A stretch of 64,000 nt of DNA from NCBI RefSeq assembly GCF_016921195.1, contig NZ_JAFGYF010000015.1, positions 1 through 64,000 of the forward strand. The letters run 5' to 3'. Source of the stretch: Cellulosimicrobium cellulans. Lineage in GTDB: Bacteria > Actinomycetota > Actinomycetes > Actinomycetales > Cellulomonadaceae. Positions 18,501-26,025 of the stretch are shown piece after piece (within the stretch, counting starts at the first letter, position 1; each line of letters starts with the position of its first letter). Both the position numbers and the translations under genes were made by a program. The notes beneath the pieces are model-generated. The model was not told the DNA's origin. It saw only the letters and a program-made list of their open reading frames with translations, and ran no database searches.

Positions 18501-19702
18501 GCCGCCAGGTCGTCGCGGTGGGCGACCCGCGCGCCGCCTCGACCGACACCGTGCGCGCCCTCGCCGAGCTGCTGCCGTCGGTCCAGCTCCTCGCCGACGG
18601 GTCGCGCCGCGACCCGTTCGTCACGACGTTCCTCGCTGCGCACGGCTACGACGGCGTCCTGCGGCCGGCGCCCCTGCCGCGCGCCGAGGTCCTCGTCCAG
18701 CTCGACGTCGTCGACGGCGCCGGCATGCCCGACCCGACGTCCGGCGCGGTCGAGAGCACCCAGGCCGAGGTCGACCGGGTCGTCGAGGTCGCGATCGAGC
18801 ACGCGCTCACGCGACCCGACGAGTCCCTCGCGATCGTCACGGTCACGCCGCTGCACGCCGACCGCATCCGCGACGCCCTCCTCGTCGAGGTGCGCCAGAA
18901 CCCGGCGCTCGCCGGCTTCTTCTCCGGGTCGCGGGCCGAGCCCGTGGTCGTCGCCGACGTCTCCGGCGTCGCCGGGCTCGTGCGCGACACGATCGTCCTG
19001 TCCGTCGGGTTCGGCCGGACCCCGCACGGTCGCGTGCTCCACCGGTTCGGCATCCTCAACACCCCGGGCGCCGAGGCGATGCTGCTCGACTCCGTCGGCG
19101 CGACCCGGCGCCGCCTCCACGTCGTATCGTGCTTCACCGCGGGCGACCTCGACCCCGAGCGCCTGCGCGGCGCGGGCGCCCGCCTGCTCGCGGAGGTCCT
19201 CGACCTGGCCGAGCAGCGCAGCGGCGCCGCCGACCAGGTGACCCTCGGGAACGGCGTCGACCTCGGCGGCAGCCCCGACCGGCTCGTGCTCGACCTCGCC
19301 GAGCGCCTCTGGCGCGCCGGCCTCGTCGTCGAGACCGACTACGGCATCGGCGACGGCGACCGCATCCCGCTCGTCGTCGGCCACCCCGACCTGCCCGGCG
19401 AGCTCCTCGTCGCCGTGCTCACCGACGACGCCGCGTACGTCGCCGAGCGCAGCGTGCGCGTGCGGGACCGGCAGGTCGCCGAGCGCCTCGAGCGCATCGG
19501 GTGGACCGTCGCGCAGGTGTGGTCCGCCGCCGCGTTCCTCGACCCCGCCAAGGAGGCCGAGCGCATCCGTCGGGTCGTGCAGGCGGTGCGCGACGCGCGG
19601 CTCCCGGAGACCGGGGGCGTCGCGCAGACCGGCGGTGGCGACCGGATCGTCGTCGTGCCGGTGATCGACGACGACGAGCAGCACGGCGACGACGACCTCT
19701 GA
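15569..19702 (+). CDS. very large DUF4011/DNA2-like helicase homologue with degenerate ATPase motifs
   Basis: A 1377-residue protein. The N-terminal part (about 50-112, LLGDAVVDLTAAHPSGVAQLF and TRLSNLFREG) and the C-terminal block RDTIVLSVGFGRTPHGRVLHRFGILNTPGAEAML match the layout of actinobacterial DUF4011 superfamily-1 helicases. The expected Walker A GTGKS is replaced by GSDVA (422-426, Val425 at the lysine position), and the Walker B DEAS by DAIE (961-964, Ala962 at the catalytic glutamate). A C-terminal restriction-endonuclease-like module (about 1240-1330) has lost the D-L-A-V and G-I-E-C-D-G pattern. It should therefore not hydrolyse ATP and may be a structural or DNA-binding paralogue. 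The GTG at 15569 follows TAGCGT by 6 nt. Confidence 0.8.
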   Translation: MNAAARTSSAARSVADPARLPATAPDGTDQPDAPDDGVTPSRPVLVPEPTTADLVGEAVARWRAGLVELAGGSSLADVSLLGDAVVDLTAAHPSGVAQLFAGRPTRLSNLFREGGSLPAARRRARAVVVRAAEHAQRYGVAPTYLAIGVATWTQSLAAPLAEDDVAALARVAGRTPATIVPSAGDDAAAPDEAGTGNPTDGDAQAPAAPGAPGEPAGHDDARVPDAGYHLRGAVEETEQEPTSRTVRAPVLLRPLTVTPRGDGETDYELTLEPTAEINPLLARTLRAHGALLDPVTLARSTFTGAGFDPGDATRRIAALGQAVLDDFDLTHRVLVGTFVHPGQVLVDDLDELAPALERHEVVAALAGDERSAAALRAELPAPRVGDADPVHERGAGDLDPSQRHVVDVLASGSHLFVDAPAGSDVAGTLAAVVAEAAASGRHVLYVPGHRRAADALLARLDELGLGGLVLDIVPEPTWRETASHRLLSAMAAEPEPGEDEDLARTRDALLGARARLAGYIEALHLVRDPWGVSAYDALQALARLTAERPAPDTRVRLTTEVVLGIGPQRERIAAELREAALLGAFTARATSTPWYGASLTTAQEAHDALVRVERLRTHTLPQLRAQVEQVAQRTGLTPATTLRQWGDQLTMLGGMRGTLDVFQPLIFERTAQDMVEATATKQWREQRGVEMGWFARRRLRRQARDMVRPGVRVPDLHAALVEVQAQRAVWQEQCPRGGWPVLPEGLSAIEDTHEAVRIDVEELAPALDGTPGGSDLLDAPLDALATRLDALAEDAESLDSLPARTAILRRLTDLGLGELLADLAARRVEPDFVGPELELAWWSSVFEQVLAQDQALAGQDGAGLDALARRFRDLDRRHVASLAAPVRAAVRDHLGTAMREHRDEAEDLFTELLEGRLVSLRETAEKHPAVLRRLRPVLVATPTLVPHLVPATRTVDLVVLDAIEHAPVELVLSALARGRQVVAVGDPRAASTDTVRALAELLPSVQLLADGSRRDPFVTTFLAAHGYDGVLRPAPLPRAEVLVQLDVVDGAGMPDPTSGAVESTQAEVDRVVEVAIEHALTRPDESLAIVTVTPLHADRIRDALLVEVRQNPALAGFFSGSRAEPVVVADVSGVAGLVRDTIVLSVGFGRTPHGRVLHRFGILNTPGAEAMLLDSVGATRRRLHVVSCFTAGDLDPERLRGAGARLLAEVLDLAEQRSGAADQVTLGNGVDLGGSPDRLVLDLAERLWRAGLVVETDYGIGDGDRIPLVVGHPDLPGELLVAVLTDDAAYVAERSVRVRDRQVAERLERIGWTVAQVWSAAAFLDPAKEAERIRRVVQAVRDARLPETGGVAQTGGGDRIVVVPVIDDDEQHGDDDL

Positions 19703-19757
19703 TTTCGGCCCGCCCGTTCGGGGTCGTCACCCTGGACGCGGGGTCGGGGAGCGACGG

Positions 19758-19821
19758 CCCGCGTGGTCGGGCTGGGTGCGGGTCGGGGGGACACCACCCG
19801 CGTGGTCGGGCTGGGTGCGGG
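19758..19821. repeat. 25-bp direct repeat pair
   Basis: Two identical 25-nt copies at 19758-19782 and 19797-19821, period 39 nt, in the gap after the helicase-like gene. The second copy overlaps the left arm of the palindrome at 19817. Confidence 0.85.
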
Positions 19822-19910
19822 GTGGGAGGCGGCGCCGGGTCTACATCCGCCGCTCGTACCTCGCGGCTCCCGCCAGGCCCGCCACGACCCGGCGCCGCCT
19901 CCCACCCCGC
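19817..19910. repeat. dispersed palindromic element, copy 2
   Basis: Perfect 24-bp inverted arms (19817-19840 and 19887-19910) enclose a 46-nt loop. The loop is nearly identical, in the opposite orientation, to positions 4-51 of this window. The gap 19703-20076 holds this element and the direct repeats. It has no coding capacity and looks like a REP/MITE-type unit; the mobilising enzyme, if any, is not in the window. Confidence 0.85.
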
Positions 19911-20076
19911 CACGTCGTCTCACCGTGGGCAGCGCTGCCGGCGAAGACGCGGTGCTCGCCGTTGTGCGGTGCAGCCTGTCGCGCGGCTCCCGTGTCGGGG
20001 CGTCCTCGCGTGTCTCGCCGGCTGGGGGCGGGTGTCGGGCTGACGTCGGGCGCTCCTGCGGTGCGACGATGGACGC

Positions 20077-20316
20077 GTGAGCACCGCGTCCGACCCGATT
20101 CCTGACCGCCCGCACGACGCGCCCGACGGCGCGGGGCCGCGTCGGCGGCCGCGCCGGGCCGTACGGCGGGGGAAGGAGAGCGAGGTCGTGTCCGGGGTGA
20201 GCGCCGACGAGCGGTCCGAGGGCTGGGGTGACGAGGCGGCGCCCGGACGTGGGGGCCGGGGCGAGAACGACGACCGGCTGCTCGGCGACGTCCCGCCGCA
20301 CTACGGGCGGCACTGA
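20077..20316 (+). CDS. small conserved hydrophilic protein
   Basis: A 79-residue, very charged and probably disordered protein. The end, NDDRLLGDVPPHYGRH, preceded by EGWGD, resembles short actinobacterial proteins that finish in (N)D-x-x-L-x-x-D-x-PPHWG, which I recall as widespread but uncharacterised. The GTG at 20077 sits 6 nt after a GACGAT box, the same form found before the nucleoside hydrolase and sugar dehydrogenase genes. No membrane segment or known domain. It is followed by a bidirectional hairpin. Confidence 0.6.
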   Translation: MSTASDPIPDRPHDAPDGAGPRRRPRRAVRRGKESEVVSGVSADERSEGWGDEAAPGRGGRGENDDRLLGDVPPHYGRH

Positions 20317-20449
20317 CCGTTCGTCACCGACCGCGCGCTCCTGAGCGTGCGCCACGACAGCGCCCACTGACGGCGGGCGCTGACGGCACTCGCGCGACGA
20401 GTCCCGCGGCCGGTCCGTGGCGGCGGTCGTCGGCCCCGCGCTGATGCGC

Positions 20450-20505
20450 CGAACCCGGGGTCGTTCCCCAATCTCGGCGTGAGGTGAGGAGCGACCCCGG
20501 GTTCG
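20450..20505. terminator. bidirectional terminator-like hairpin, family member 2
   Basis: Arms 20450-20467 and 20488-20505 (18 nt, one G-U) around a 20-nt loop, between the convergent small gene (end 20316) and mscL (end 20553). The right arm equals that of the hairpin at 4940-4999 except for one base; the loops differ. Confidence 0.8.
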
Positions 20506-20552
20506 TCCGAGGGGCGCCGCGTGGGCTCGGGCGGCGGTGGGGTGGGGCGTGC

Positions 20553-21020
20553 TCAGAGGCCGCGCGGCGGTGTCGGGCCGCCGGGCGCTCCGCCCGGGCC
20601 GCTGCCCGCCTGGGCTGCGAGGAGGTCGCGGATCTCCTGGAGGACGCGCACGTCCTCCGCCGGCGCCTCGGGCTCGGGCTCGACGTCCTGCTTGCGGCGC
20701 TCGGCGAGCTTGTTCATCGGCAGGACGATGACGAAGTAGAGCGCGACCGCGATGATGAGGAACTGCAGGACCGCGTTGAGGATGCCGCCGACGGAGAGGA
20801 CCGAGGCCTCCACCTCGCCATGGGCGGGTCGCAACGTGATGTCCCACAGGTTCGAGATGTCAGGCTTGCCGAAGATGGCCCCGATGATGGGGTTGATCAG
20901 GTAGGTGACGATCGCGTCGACGACCGAGGAGAACGCGGCTCCGATGACGACGCCGACCGCCAGGTCGATCGCGTTGCCGCGGAGCACGAACTCCTTGAAT
21001 CCCTGGAACACGCCCTTCAT
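20553..21020 (-). CDS. mscL: large-conductance mechanosensitive channel MscL
   Basis: A 155-residue homopentameric channel that opens on hypo-osmotic shock. TM1 is IDLAVGVVIGAAFSSVVDAIV, preceded by the conserved GFKEFVLRGN helix; the loop contains NPIIGAIFGKPDISNL; TM2 is LNAVLQFLIIAVALYFVIVL followed by NKL. The C-terminal cytosolic helix VRVLQEIRDLLAAQ is present and is followed by a Gly/Pro tail. The ATG at 21020 has AGGGA about 9 nt upstream; the longer open frame is not used. It probably stands alone, ending at the hairpin at 20450. Confidence 0.97.
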   Translation of the reverse strand: MKGVFQGFKEFVLRGNAIDLAVGVVIGAAFSSVVDAIVTYLINPIIGAIFGKPDISNLWDITLRPAHGEVEASVLSVGGILNAVLQFLIIAVALYFVIVLPMNKLAERRKQDVEPEPEAPAEDVRVLQEIRDLLAAQAGSGPGGAPGGPTPPRGL

Positions 21021-21175
21021 GTGCTGCTTCCCTCTCAGGTCGGTGGTCCGCGTGGCGGCGGTGCCACGACAGGTGCACGCGCGATCCTCCCAACGCGGGT
21101 GCCGACGGGCAACGGCCCCGCCCGGCGGGTCGGGGACCGGCCGTCGGTCCGCCCGTCGGCGCTCGGGGTCGCCCG

Positions 21176-21910
21176 TCAGGGCACGAGGACGGCAGTGACG
21201 GGTGTCTGCCCGCTCACGGCCGCGAGCCGGACCGCCTCCTCGGGGCGCACGGCGACGAGCGTCACGACGTCCGTGCCTGGCCCGACCGCGCCGAGCAGCC
21301 CGCCCCCGCCCCCGCTCGCGGGCTCCGGTGCCGGCACGACGACGGCCGCACGGGCGAGGTACGGGTCGACGGTCACCGGGTCCTGGCCGTCGGTCGGCAC
21401 GTCCGTCAGCGCGGTCGTGAGCGCATGGTCGCCCGCAGCCAGGAGGTCGACGCGGTCCCCCGGGCCGAGGAGGGCCGCGACGCCGGGGTCGAGCCGGACG
21501 GGCGCGACGACCGTGCCCGCGGGAGCTGCGGCGGCGAGCTCGCCGCCGGCGACGAGCGCGTCCTGGAGCAGGGTGCCCGCGGGCAGGGTGACGGTCGCGC
21601 GGCGCCCGACGACGTCGTCGGGCCGTGCCGCGGCGCCGGCCGGGACGACCTCGACGGACACGAGGTCCACGCGGAGGTCCGCCTCCGTCAGCACGGCCCC
21701 GGCCGGTACCTCCTGCGTCGTGACGACGGCGGGTGCGGTCGGTGGAGGGGGAGGACGGAGCGCCCCGACGACCACGGTGGCCGCGACCCCGCAGCACAGC
21801 GCGGCCACGACGAAGCGGGACCGCCACCACAACCCGCGCAGCAGCCGTCGCCGCGCGGGCGAGCGGTCAGGTCGCGGGTGGGGATCCGGCAGGCGGGACG
21901 AGCGGAGCAT
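21176..21910 (-). CDS. SAF-domain protein (CpaB/RcpC-like)
   Basis: A 244-residue protein with one N-terminal TM helix (RFVVAALCCGVAATVVVGALR), a short Pro stretch, then a SAF domain (about 60-130: VVTTQEVPAGAVLTEADLRVDLVSVEVVPAG and LPAGTLLQDALV). CpaB/RcpC proteins with this architecture belong to Flp/Tad pilus assembly, where they sit in the envelope and may bind peptidoglycan or the secretin. No other tad gene is in the window, so the link is by family only. The start is the first in-frame codon at 21910, just before the membrane anchor. Confidence 0.8.
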   Translation of the reverse strand: MLRSSRLPDPHPRPDRSPARRRLLRGLWWRSRFVVAALCCGVAATVVVGALRPPPPPTAPAVVTTQEVPAGAVLTEADLRVDLVSVEVVPAGAAARPDDVVGRRATVTLPAGTLLQDALVAGGELAAAAPAGTVVAPVRLDPGVAALLGPGDRVDLLAAGDHALTTALTDVPTDGQDPVTVDPYLARAAVVVPAPEPASGGGGGLLGAVGPGTDVVTLVAVRPEEAVRLAAVSGQTPVTAVLVP

Positions 21911-22066
21911 GGCGCGACGGTAGCCGCGCGCCGGGCGACGGCAGGCGCCGACCGTCGAGGACCTGTGGACGGGACGCGGCGTCGACGCCCGGACGCGCCG
22001 TGCGGAGCGGGCTGTGGTCGACCGTCACCGCCAGGGCCGTCGCGGACCAGGCCCCTGGGTGTCGGG

Positions 22067-22372
22067 TCAGGAGGCGGTCGAGCTTCCCGACGACGACGAG
22101 GTGCCGCTCGAGCTGCCGGACGTGCTGCTCGCGCCGGACGCCGCGGAGGCGGCGGCAGGCTTCGACGCGGCGGGCGACGTCGACGACTTCCCGCCCGAGC
22201 GCGAGTCCGTGCGGTAGAAGCCCGAGCCCTTGAACGTCACGCCGACCGAGGAGAACACCTTGCGCAGGCGGCCCGAGCACTCGGGGCACACCGTCAGGGC
22301 GTCGTCGCTGAACGACTGGTGGATGTCGAAGGCGTGACCGCAGGCGGTGCACGTGTACGCGTAGGTGGGCAC
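22067..22372 (-). CDS. FmdB-family zinc-ribbon protein
   Basis: A 101-residue protein. Residues 1-45 are the FmdB/Cxxc_CxxC_SSSS zinc ribbon: PTYAYTCTACGHAF with one CxxC, and TVCPECSGRLRKVFSSVGVTFKGSGFY with the second. The remainder is a Ser/Ala low-complexity tail. Its role is unknown; FmdB-like ribbons are often regulatory or assembly factors. The GTG at 22372 has GAGGAG about 7 nt upstream. It is divergent from the penicillin-acylase gene; the 165-nt gap carries that gene's -10 box. Confidence 0.9.
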   Translation of the reverse strand: MPTYAYTCTACGHAFDIHQSFSDDALTVCPECSGRLRKVFSSVGVTFKGSGFYRTDSRSGGKSSTSPAASKPAAASAASGASSTSGSSSGTSSSSGSSTAS

Positions 22373-22537
22373 GGGTTCTCCTCGTTCACGAGACGGCCGT
22401 CGGGACGGCCGCCGGCGGGTCGGGATCGGGTCGGTCTCGGCCGGGTCGTCGGTGTCAACACCGCCTGGCACTCGAAACTTCCGAGTGCTAATCATACGCG
22501 GACCGGCGCTCGCCCCGGGCCGGGTAGTCTCGCATCC

Positions 22538-25201
22538 GTGTCTGTGCACGAACCCGCCGAGGCCCCCGCCGGTGACACCGTCCCCGGTGCCGACCCCGCG
22601 ACCCCGGTCGAGACCACGGCCCCGCCCCGGCGTCGACGGTCCGGCCGCCGGCGCGTCCTGATCGGCGTGGCCGTGCTGGTCGTCCTCGCGCTCGTCGCCG
22701 GCGCCGCTCTCGTCGTCGTCACCGTGCGTCGACCGCTGCCGCAGACCGCCGGCGAGATCGAGCTCCCCGGGCTCGAGGGCCAGGTCACGGTGCTGCGCGA
22801 CGCCCTGGGCGTGCCGCAGATCTACGCGGACACCCCCGAGGACCTGTTCCGCGCCCAGGGCTACGTGCAGGCGCAGGACCGCTTCTTCGAGATGGACTAC
22901 CGCCGGCACGTCACCGCGGGACGGCTCGCCGAGCTCGTGGGCGACAACCCCGACGCGATCGCCGCCGACACCGTGACGCGGACGTTCGGCTGGCGGCAGG
23001 TCGCCGAGGAGGAGTGGGACGTCGTCTCGCCCGAGACGAAGGCGTACCTCCAGGCCTACGCCGAGGGCGTGAACGCGTACCTCGAGACCCGCAGCCCGTC
23101 CGAGATCGCGATCGAGTACACCGTGCTCGGACTCCAGGTCGACGTCGTCGAGCCCGAGCCCTGGGACCCCGTCGACTCGCTCGCCTGGCTCAAGGCGATG
23201 GCGTGGGACCTCCGCGGCAACTACGACGACGAGCTGGAGCGCGCGCTGTCGTACAGCACCCTCCAGGACGCCGGGCGCGTCGCCGCGCTGTTCCCCGCCT
23301 ACCCGTCCGACGTCAACGCGCCGATCCTCGATCCCGGCGAGCTCGACAACCCCCAGCAGGTCGCGCTCGAGCTCGGCCCCGAGGCTCGCGCCGCGTACGG
23401 CTCGGAGCACCTCCGGAGCGCGCTCGAGGCCGCGGACCGTGCGCTCGACGCCGTCCCCGTGCTTATCGGGCGCGGCGAGGGCACGGGCTCCAACTCGTGG
23501 GTCGTGTCCGGCGACCACACCGCCAGCGGCAAGCCGATCCTCGCCAACGACCCGCACCTGAGCCTCGGCGCCCCCGGGATCTGGGCGCAGGTCGGGCTGC
23601 ACTGCAACGAGGTGGGGCCGCAGTGCGCGTTCGACGTCGCGGGCTTCTCGTTCGCCGGGTTCCCCGGCGTCATCATCGGCCACAACGCGCAGCTCGCGTG
23701 GGGCCTGACGAACATGGGCGCCGACGTCACCGACTTCTTCGTCGAGCGCGTGCGCGACGACACCTACCTGCGCGGGGACGAGTGGATGCCGCTCGAGACC
23801 CGCACCGAGACGCTGCGCGTCGCCGGGGGAGAGGACGTCGACCTCGAGATCCGCTCGACCGTGCACGGGCCGATCGTCTCCGAGGCGATCCCCGCGACCG
23901 AGTCCGCCGTCGAGACTCCCGCCCTCGACACGCGCCTGGGCGAGTACGCCGTCTCGCTCCAGTGGACCGCGCTCGAGCCGGGCCGCACCGCCGACGCGGT
24001 CTTCGCGTTCAACCTCGCGCAGGACGCCGACGACATGCAGGCCGCCGCCGCGCTGTTCGAGGTGCCCGCCCAGAACATCGTCTTCGCGACGGTGGACGGC
24101 CAGATCGGCTACCAGGCGCCCGGCAAGATCCCGGTCCGCCAGGCGGTGCCCGACGCCGAGGTGCCCTCGGACGGCACGTGGCCGCGCGACGGCTCCGACG
24201 AGCGCTACGACTGGCAGGGCTACGTCCCGAGCGAGCAGATGCCGCGCGTCGTCGACCCTGCCGAAGGGTTCGTCGTCGCCGCCAACCAGGCCGTCCTGCC
24301 CGCCGGCGTCGCGCCGTTCCTCACGACCGACTGGGACTACGGCTACCGCTCGCAGCGCATCCGCCAGCTCCTCGAGGCCGAGATCTCCGCCGGACGGCCC
24401 GTCGACGTCGACACGATGAACGAGATCCAGACGGACGACCGCAGCCCCTACGCCGAGGTGCTGGTGCCGCTCCTGCTCGACCAGGAGATCGACGACAGCT
24501 TCGCCGCCGAGGGGCAGGCGCTCCTCGCGGACTGGGACTACCGCACCGACACCGACTCCGCCGCGGCCGCCTACTTCGCCGCCGTCTGGCGCAACCTGCT
24601 CCAGCTCACCTTCTGGGACGACCTGCCCGAGTCGGCGCGGCCGAACGGCGGGAGCCGCTGGCTCGCCGTCGTGCAGAACCTCCTGGAGAACCCCACCGAC
24701 CCGTTCTGGGACGACCGCCAGACCGTCAGCGTCGTCGAGACCCGCGACGAGGTCCTCACCCAGGCGCTCGTCTCCGCGCGCCTGGACCTCACCGTCGAGC
24801 AGAGCAAGCAGCCCTCCGACTGGGCCTGGGGCACGCTCCACGTGCTCGCCCTCGAGCACCCGGTCCTCGGCGGCGAGTCCATCCCCGGCCCCGTCCGCAA
24901 CTGGGTCAACCCCGACCCCGTCGGCATGCCCGGCGGCTCGTCGATCGTCAACGCGACGGCCTGGGACGCGGCCTCCGGCTCGTTCGACGTGACGGCGGGC
25001 CCGTCGATGCGGATGGTCGTCGACCTCGACGACCTCGACCGCTCCACCTGGGTCACCGTCACCGGGACCTCCGGCCACCCGGCGTCCACGCACTACTCCG
25101 ACCAGCTCAAGACCTGGGCCGGCGGCGAGACCTACGACTGGCCGTTCTCCACCCAGGCCGTCGCCGAGGCGAGCAAGGACGAGCTCACGCTCGTCCCGTA
25201 G
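22538..25201 (+). CDS. penicillin acylase family protein (Ntn hydrolase, membrane-anchored)
   Basis: An 887-residue precursor. Residues 1-35 are cytosolic and basic, followed by a TM helix (VLIGVAVLVVLALVAGAALVV). The alpha region begins with VTVLRDALGVPQIYADTPEDLFRAQGYVQAQDRFFEMD, diagnostic for the family. GSNSWVVSG carries the expected N-terminal Ser of the beta subunit exposed by autocatalytic cleavage; NDPHLSLGAPGIW and GVIIGHNAQLAWGLTNMG follow. Family members cleave amide bonds of penicillins, acyl-homoserine lactones or lipoamino acids; the substrate here is unknown. The GTG at 22538 follows TAGTCT (22525-22530) by 7 nt, a leaderless layout. The 3' end faces the folate gene 12 nt away. 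Confidence 0.93.
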   Translation: MSVHEPAEAPAGDTVPGADPATPVETTAPPRRRRSGRRRVLIGVAVLVVLALVAGAALVVVTVRRPLPQTAGEIELPGLEGQVTVLRDALGVPQIYADTPEDLFRAQGYVQAQDRFFEMDYRRHVTAGRLAELVGDNPDAIAADTVTRTFGWRQVAEEEWDVVSPETKAYLQAYAEGVNAYLETRSPSEIAIEYTVLGLQVDVVEPEPWDPVDSLAWLKAMAWDLRGNYDDELERALSYSTLQDAGRVAALFPAYPSDVNAPILDPGELDNPQQVALELGPEARAAYGSEHLRSALEAADRALDAVPVLIGRGEGTGSNSWVVSGDHTASGKPILANDPHLSLGAPGIWAQVGLHCNEVGPQCAFDVAGFSFAGFPGVIIGHNAQLAWGLTNMGADVTDFFVERVRDDTYLRGDEWMPLETRTETLRVAGGEDVDLEIRSTVHGPIVSEAIPATESAVETPALDTRLGEYAVSLQWTALEPGRTADAVFAFNLAQDADDMQAAAALFEVPAQNIVFATVDGQIGYQAPGKIPVRQAVPDAEVPSDGTWPRDGSDERYDWQGYVPSEQMPRVVDPAEGFVVAANQAVLPAGVAPFLTTDWDYGYRSQRIRQLLEAEISAGRPVDVDTMNEIQTDDRSPYAEVLVPLLLDQEIDDSFAAEGQALLADWDYRTDTDSAAAAYFAAVWRNLLQLTFWDDLPESARPNGGSRWLAVVQNLLENPTDPFWDDRQTVSVVETRDEVLTQALVSARLDLTVEQSKQPSDWAWGTLHVLALEHPVLGGESIPGPVRNWVNPDPVGMPGGSSIVNATAWDAASGSFDVTAGPSMRMVVDLDDLDRSTWVTVTGTSGHPASTHYSDQLKTWAGGETYDWPFSTQAVAEASKDELTLVP

Positions 25202-25213
25202 TCCCGGGGTCGG

Positions 25214-25846
25214 CTACGGGAGCCAGCGCCAGCCGAGGGGGGTCGCGACGGCGTCGACGGTCTTGTCGTGCGACTCCACGGGGAGCGGGCGGTCGGACGC
25301 GTCGTAGACCTCCTCGGGGAACACGACGGCGACGACCTTGGTCCCGGGCCGCAGGTGCTCGAGGGCGCGGTCGTACCAGCCGCCGCCCTGGCCGAGCCGG
25401 ACGCCGCGCGAGTCGACGGCGAGCGCGGGGGCGATGACGACGTCGGCCTGGGCGATGGCCTCGGCGCCGAGCGGCGGGGTGCCGGGTTCGGGCGGTCGGC
25501 CGGGGGCGCGCACCTGGAGGTCGGCCGGGCCGTCGTACAGGGCCCAGTCGCGCTGGAGGCCGGCGCCGAGCACAGGGAGCAGGACGCGCACGCCGCGCGC
25601 GGAGAGGCGTTCGAGCATCTCCGTGGTGCCGGGCTCCGCGGGGCGGGCGGCGTAGGTCGCGACGCACGTGGCGGCGGCGACCTCGGGGATGGTCTCGACG
25701 ACGTCGGCGATCGCGGCGGCCGCTTCCTTGCGGAGCCGCTCGGACCGCGCCTGGCGGTTGGTGCGGATGGCCTTGCGGAGGATCTCCTTCGCGTCCTCGG
25801 CTTCGATGCTTCCGTGCAGGGGGTACGGCTGGACCGGGCCATTCAT
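25214..25846 (-). CDS. 5-formyltetrahydrofolate cyclo-ligase
   Basis: A 210-residue 5-FTHF cyclo-ligase (YgfA/MTHFS family) making 5,10-methenyl-THF with ATP. The family signature GQGGGWYDRAL is at about 152-162, preceded by ADVVIAPALAVDSRGVRLG; the N-terminal EILRKAIRTNRQARS fits the basic start of the family, and the sequence ends VATPLGWRW. It is divergent from the mutase fusion gene; the 179-nt gap holds both promoters. Confidence 0.93.
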   Translation of the reverse strand: MNGPVQPYPLHGSIEAEDAKEILRKAIRTNRQARSERLRKEAAAAIADVVETIPEVAAATCVATYAARPAEPGTTEMLERLSARGVRVLLPVLGAGLQRDWALYDGPADLQVRAPGRPPEPGTPPLGAEAIAQADVVIAPALAVDSRGVRLGQGGGWYDRALEHLRPGTKVVAVVFPEEVYDASDRPLPVESHDKTVDAVATPLGWRWLP

Positions 25847-25947
25847 GTCCCTATTGTCACCCGGCCCGCGGTTCCGTGCGGACGCCGCGCGGGTGACCTT
25901 CGGCCGTGGTGGGCCGGATCGGGTTCCTTCGACGGGTCTCGGGTGCC

Positions 25948-26001
25948 TATGATCGGGGTGAGCCAGTAGTTCGGACTCCTGACAAATGAGTCGTTGTCCG
26001 A
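25948..26001 (+). promoter_or_regulatory. promoter and dyad upstream of the nucleotidyltransferase-mutase gene
   Basis: A TATGAT -10 box (25948-25953) precedes a dyad made of TCGGAC (25971-25976) and GTCCGA (25996-26001), with an inner GACTC/GAGTC pair. It lies in the would-be 5' UTR, 25-75 nt before the ATG. It could be an operator or an RNA hairpin; no regulator can be named. Confidence 0.5.
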
Positions 26002-26025
26002 CGGAGGTCGACCAGTGAGGACGCC

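Noticed and set aside
15593-19684. A 1363-codon open frame antisense to the helicase-like gene
   Set aside because: High-GC third-position bias opens the antisense frame; it has no recognisable domains, unlike the plus-strand frame.
19703-20076. An insertion sequence remnant
   Set aside because: There are palindromic arms but no transposase fragment, and the loop is only 46 nt; it is reported as a palindromic repeat instead.
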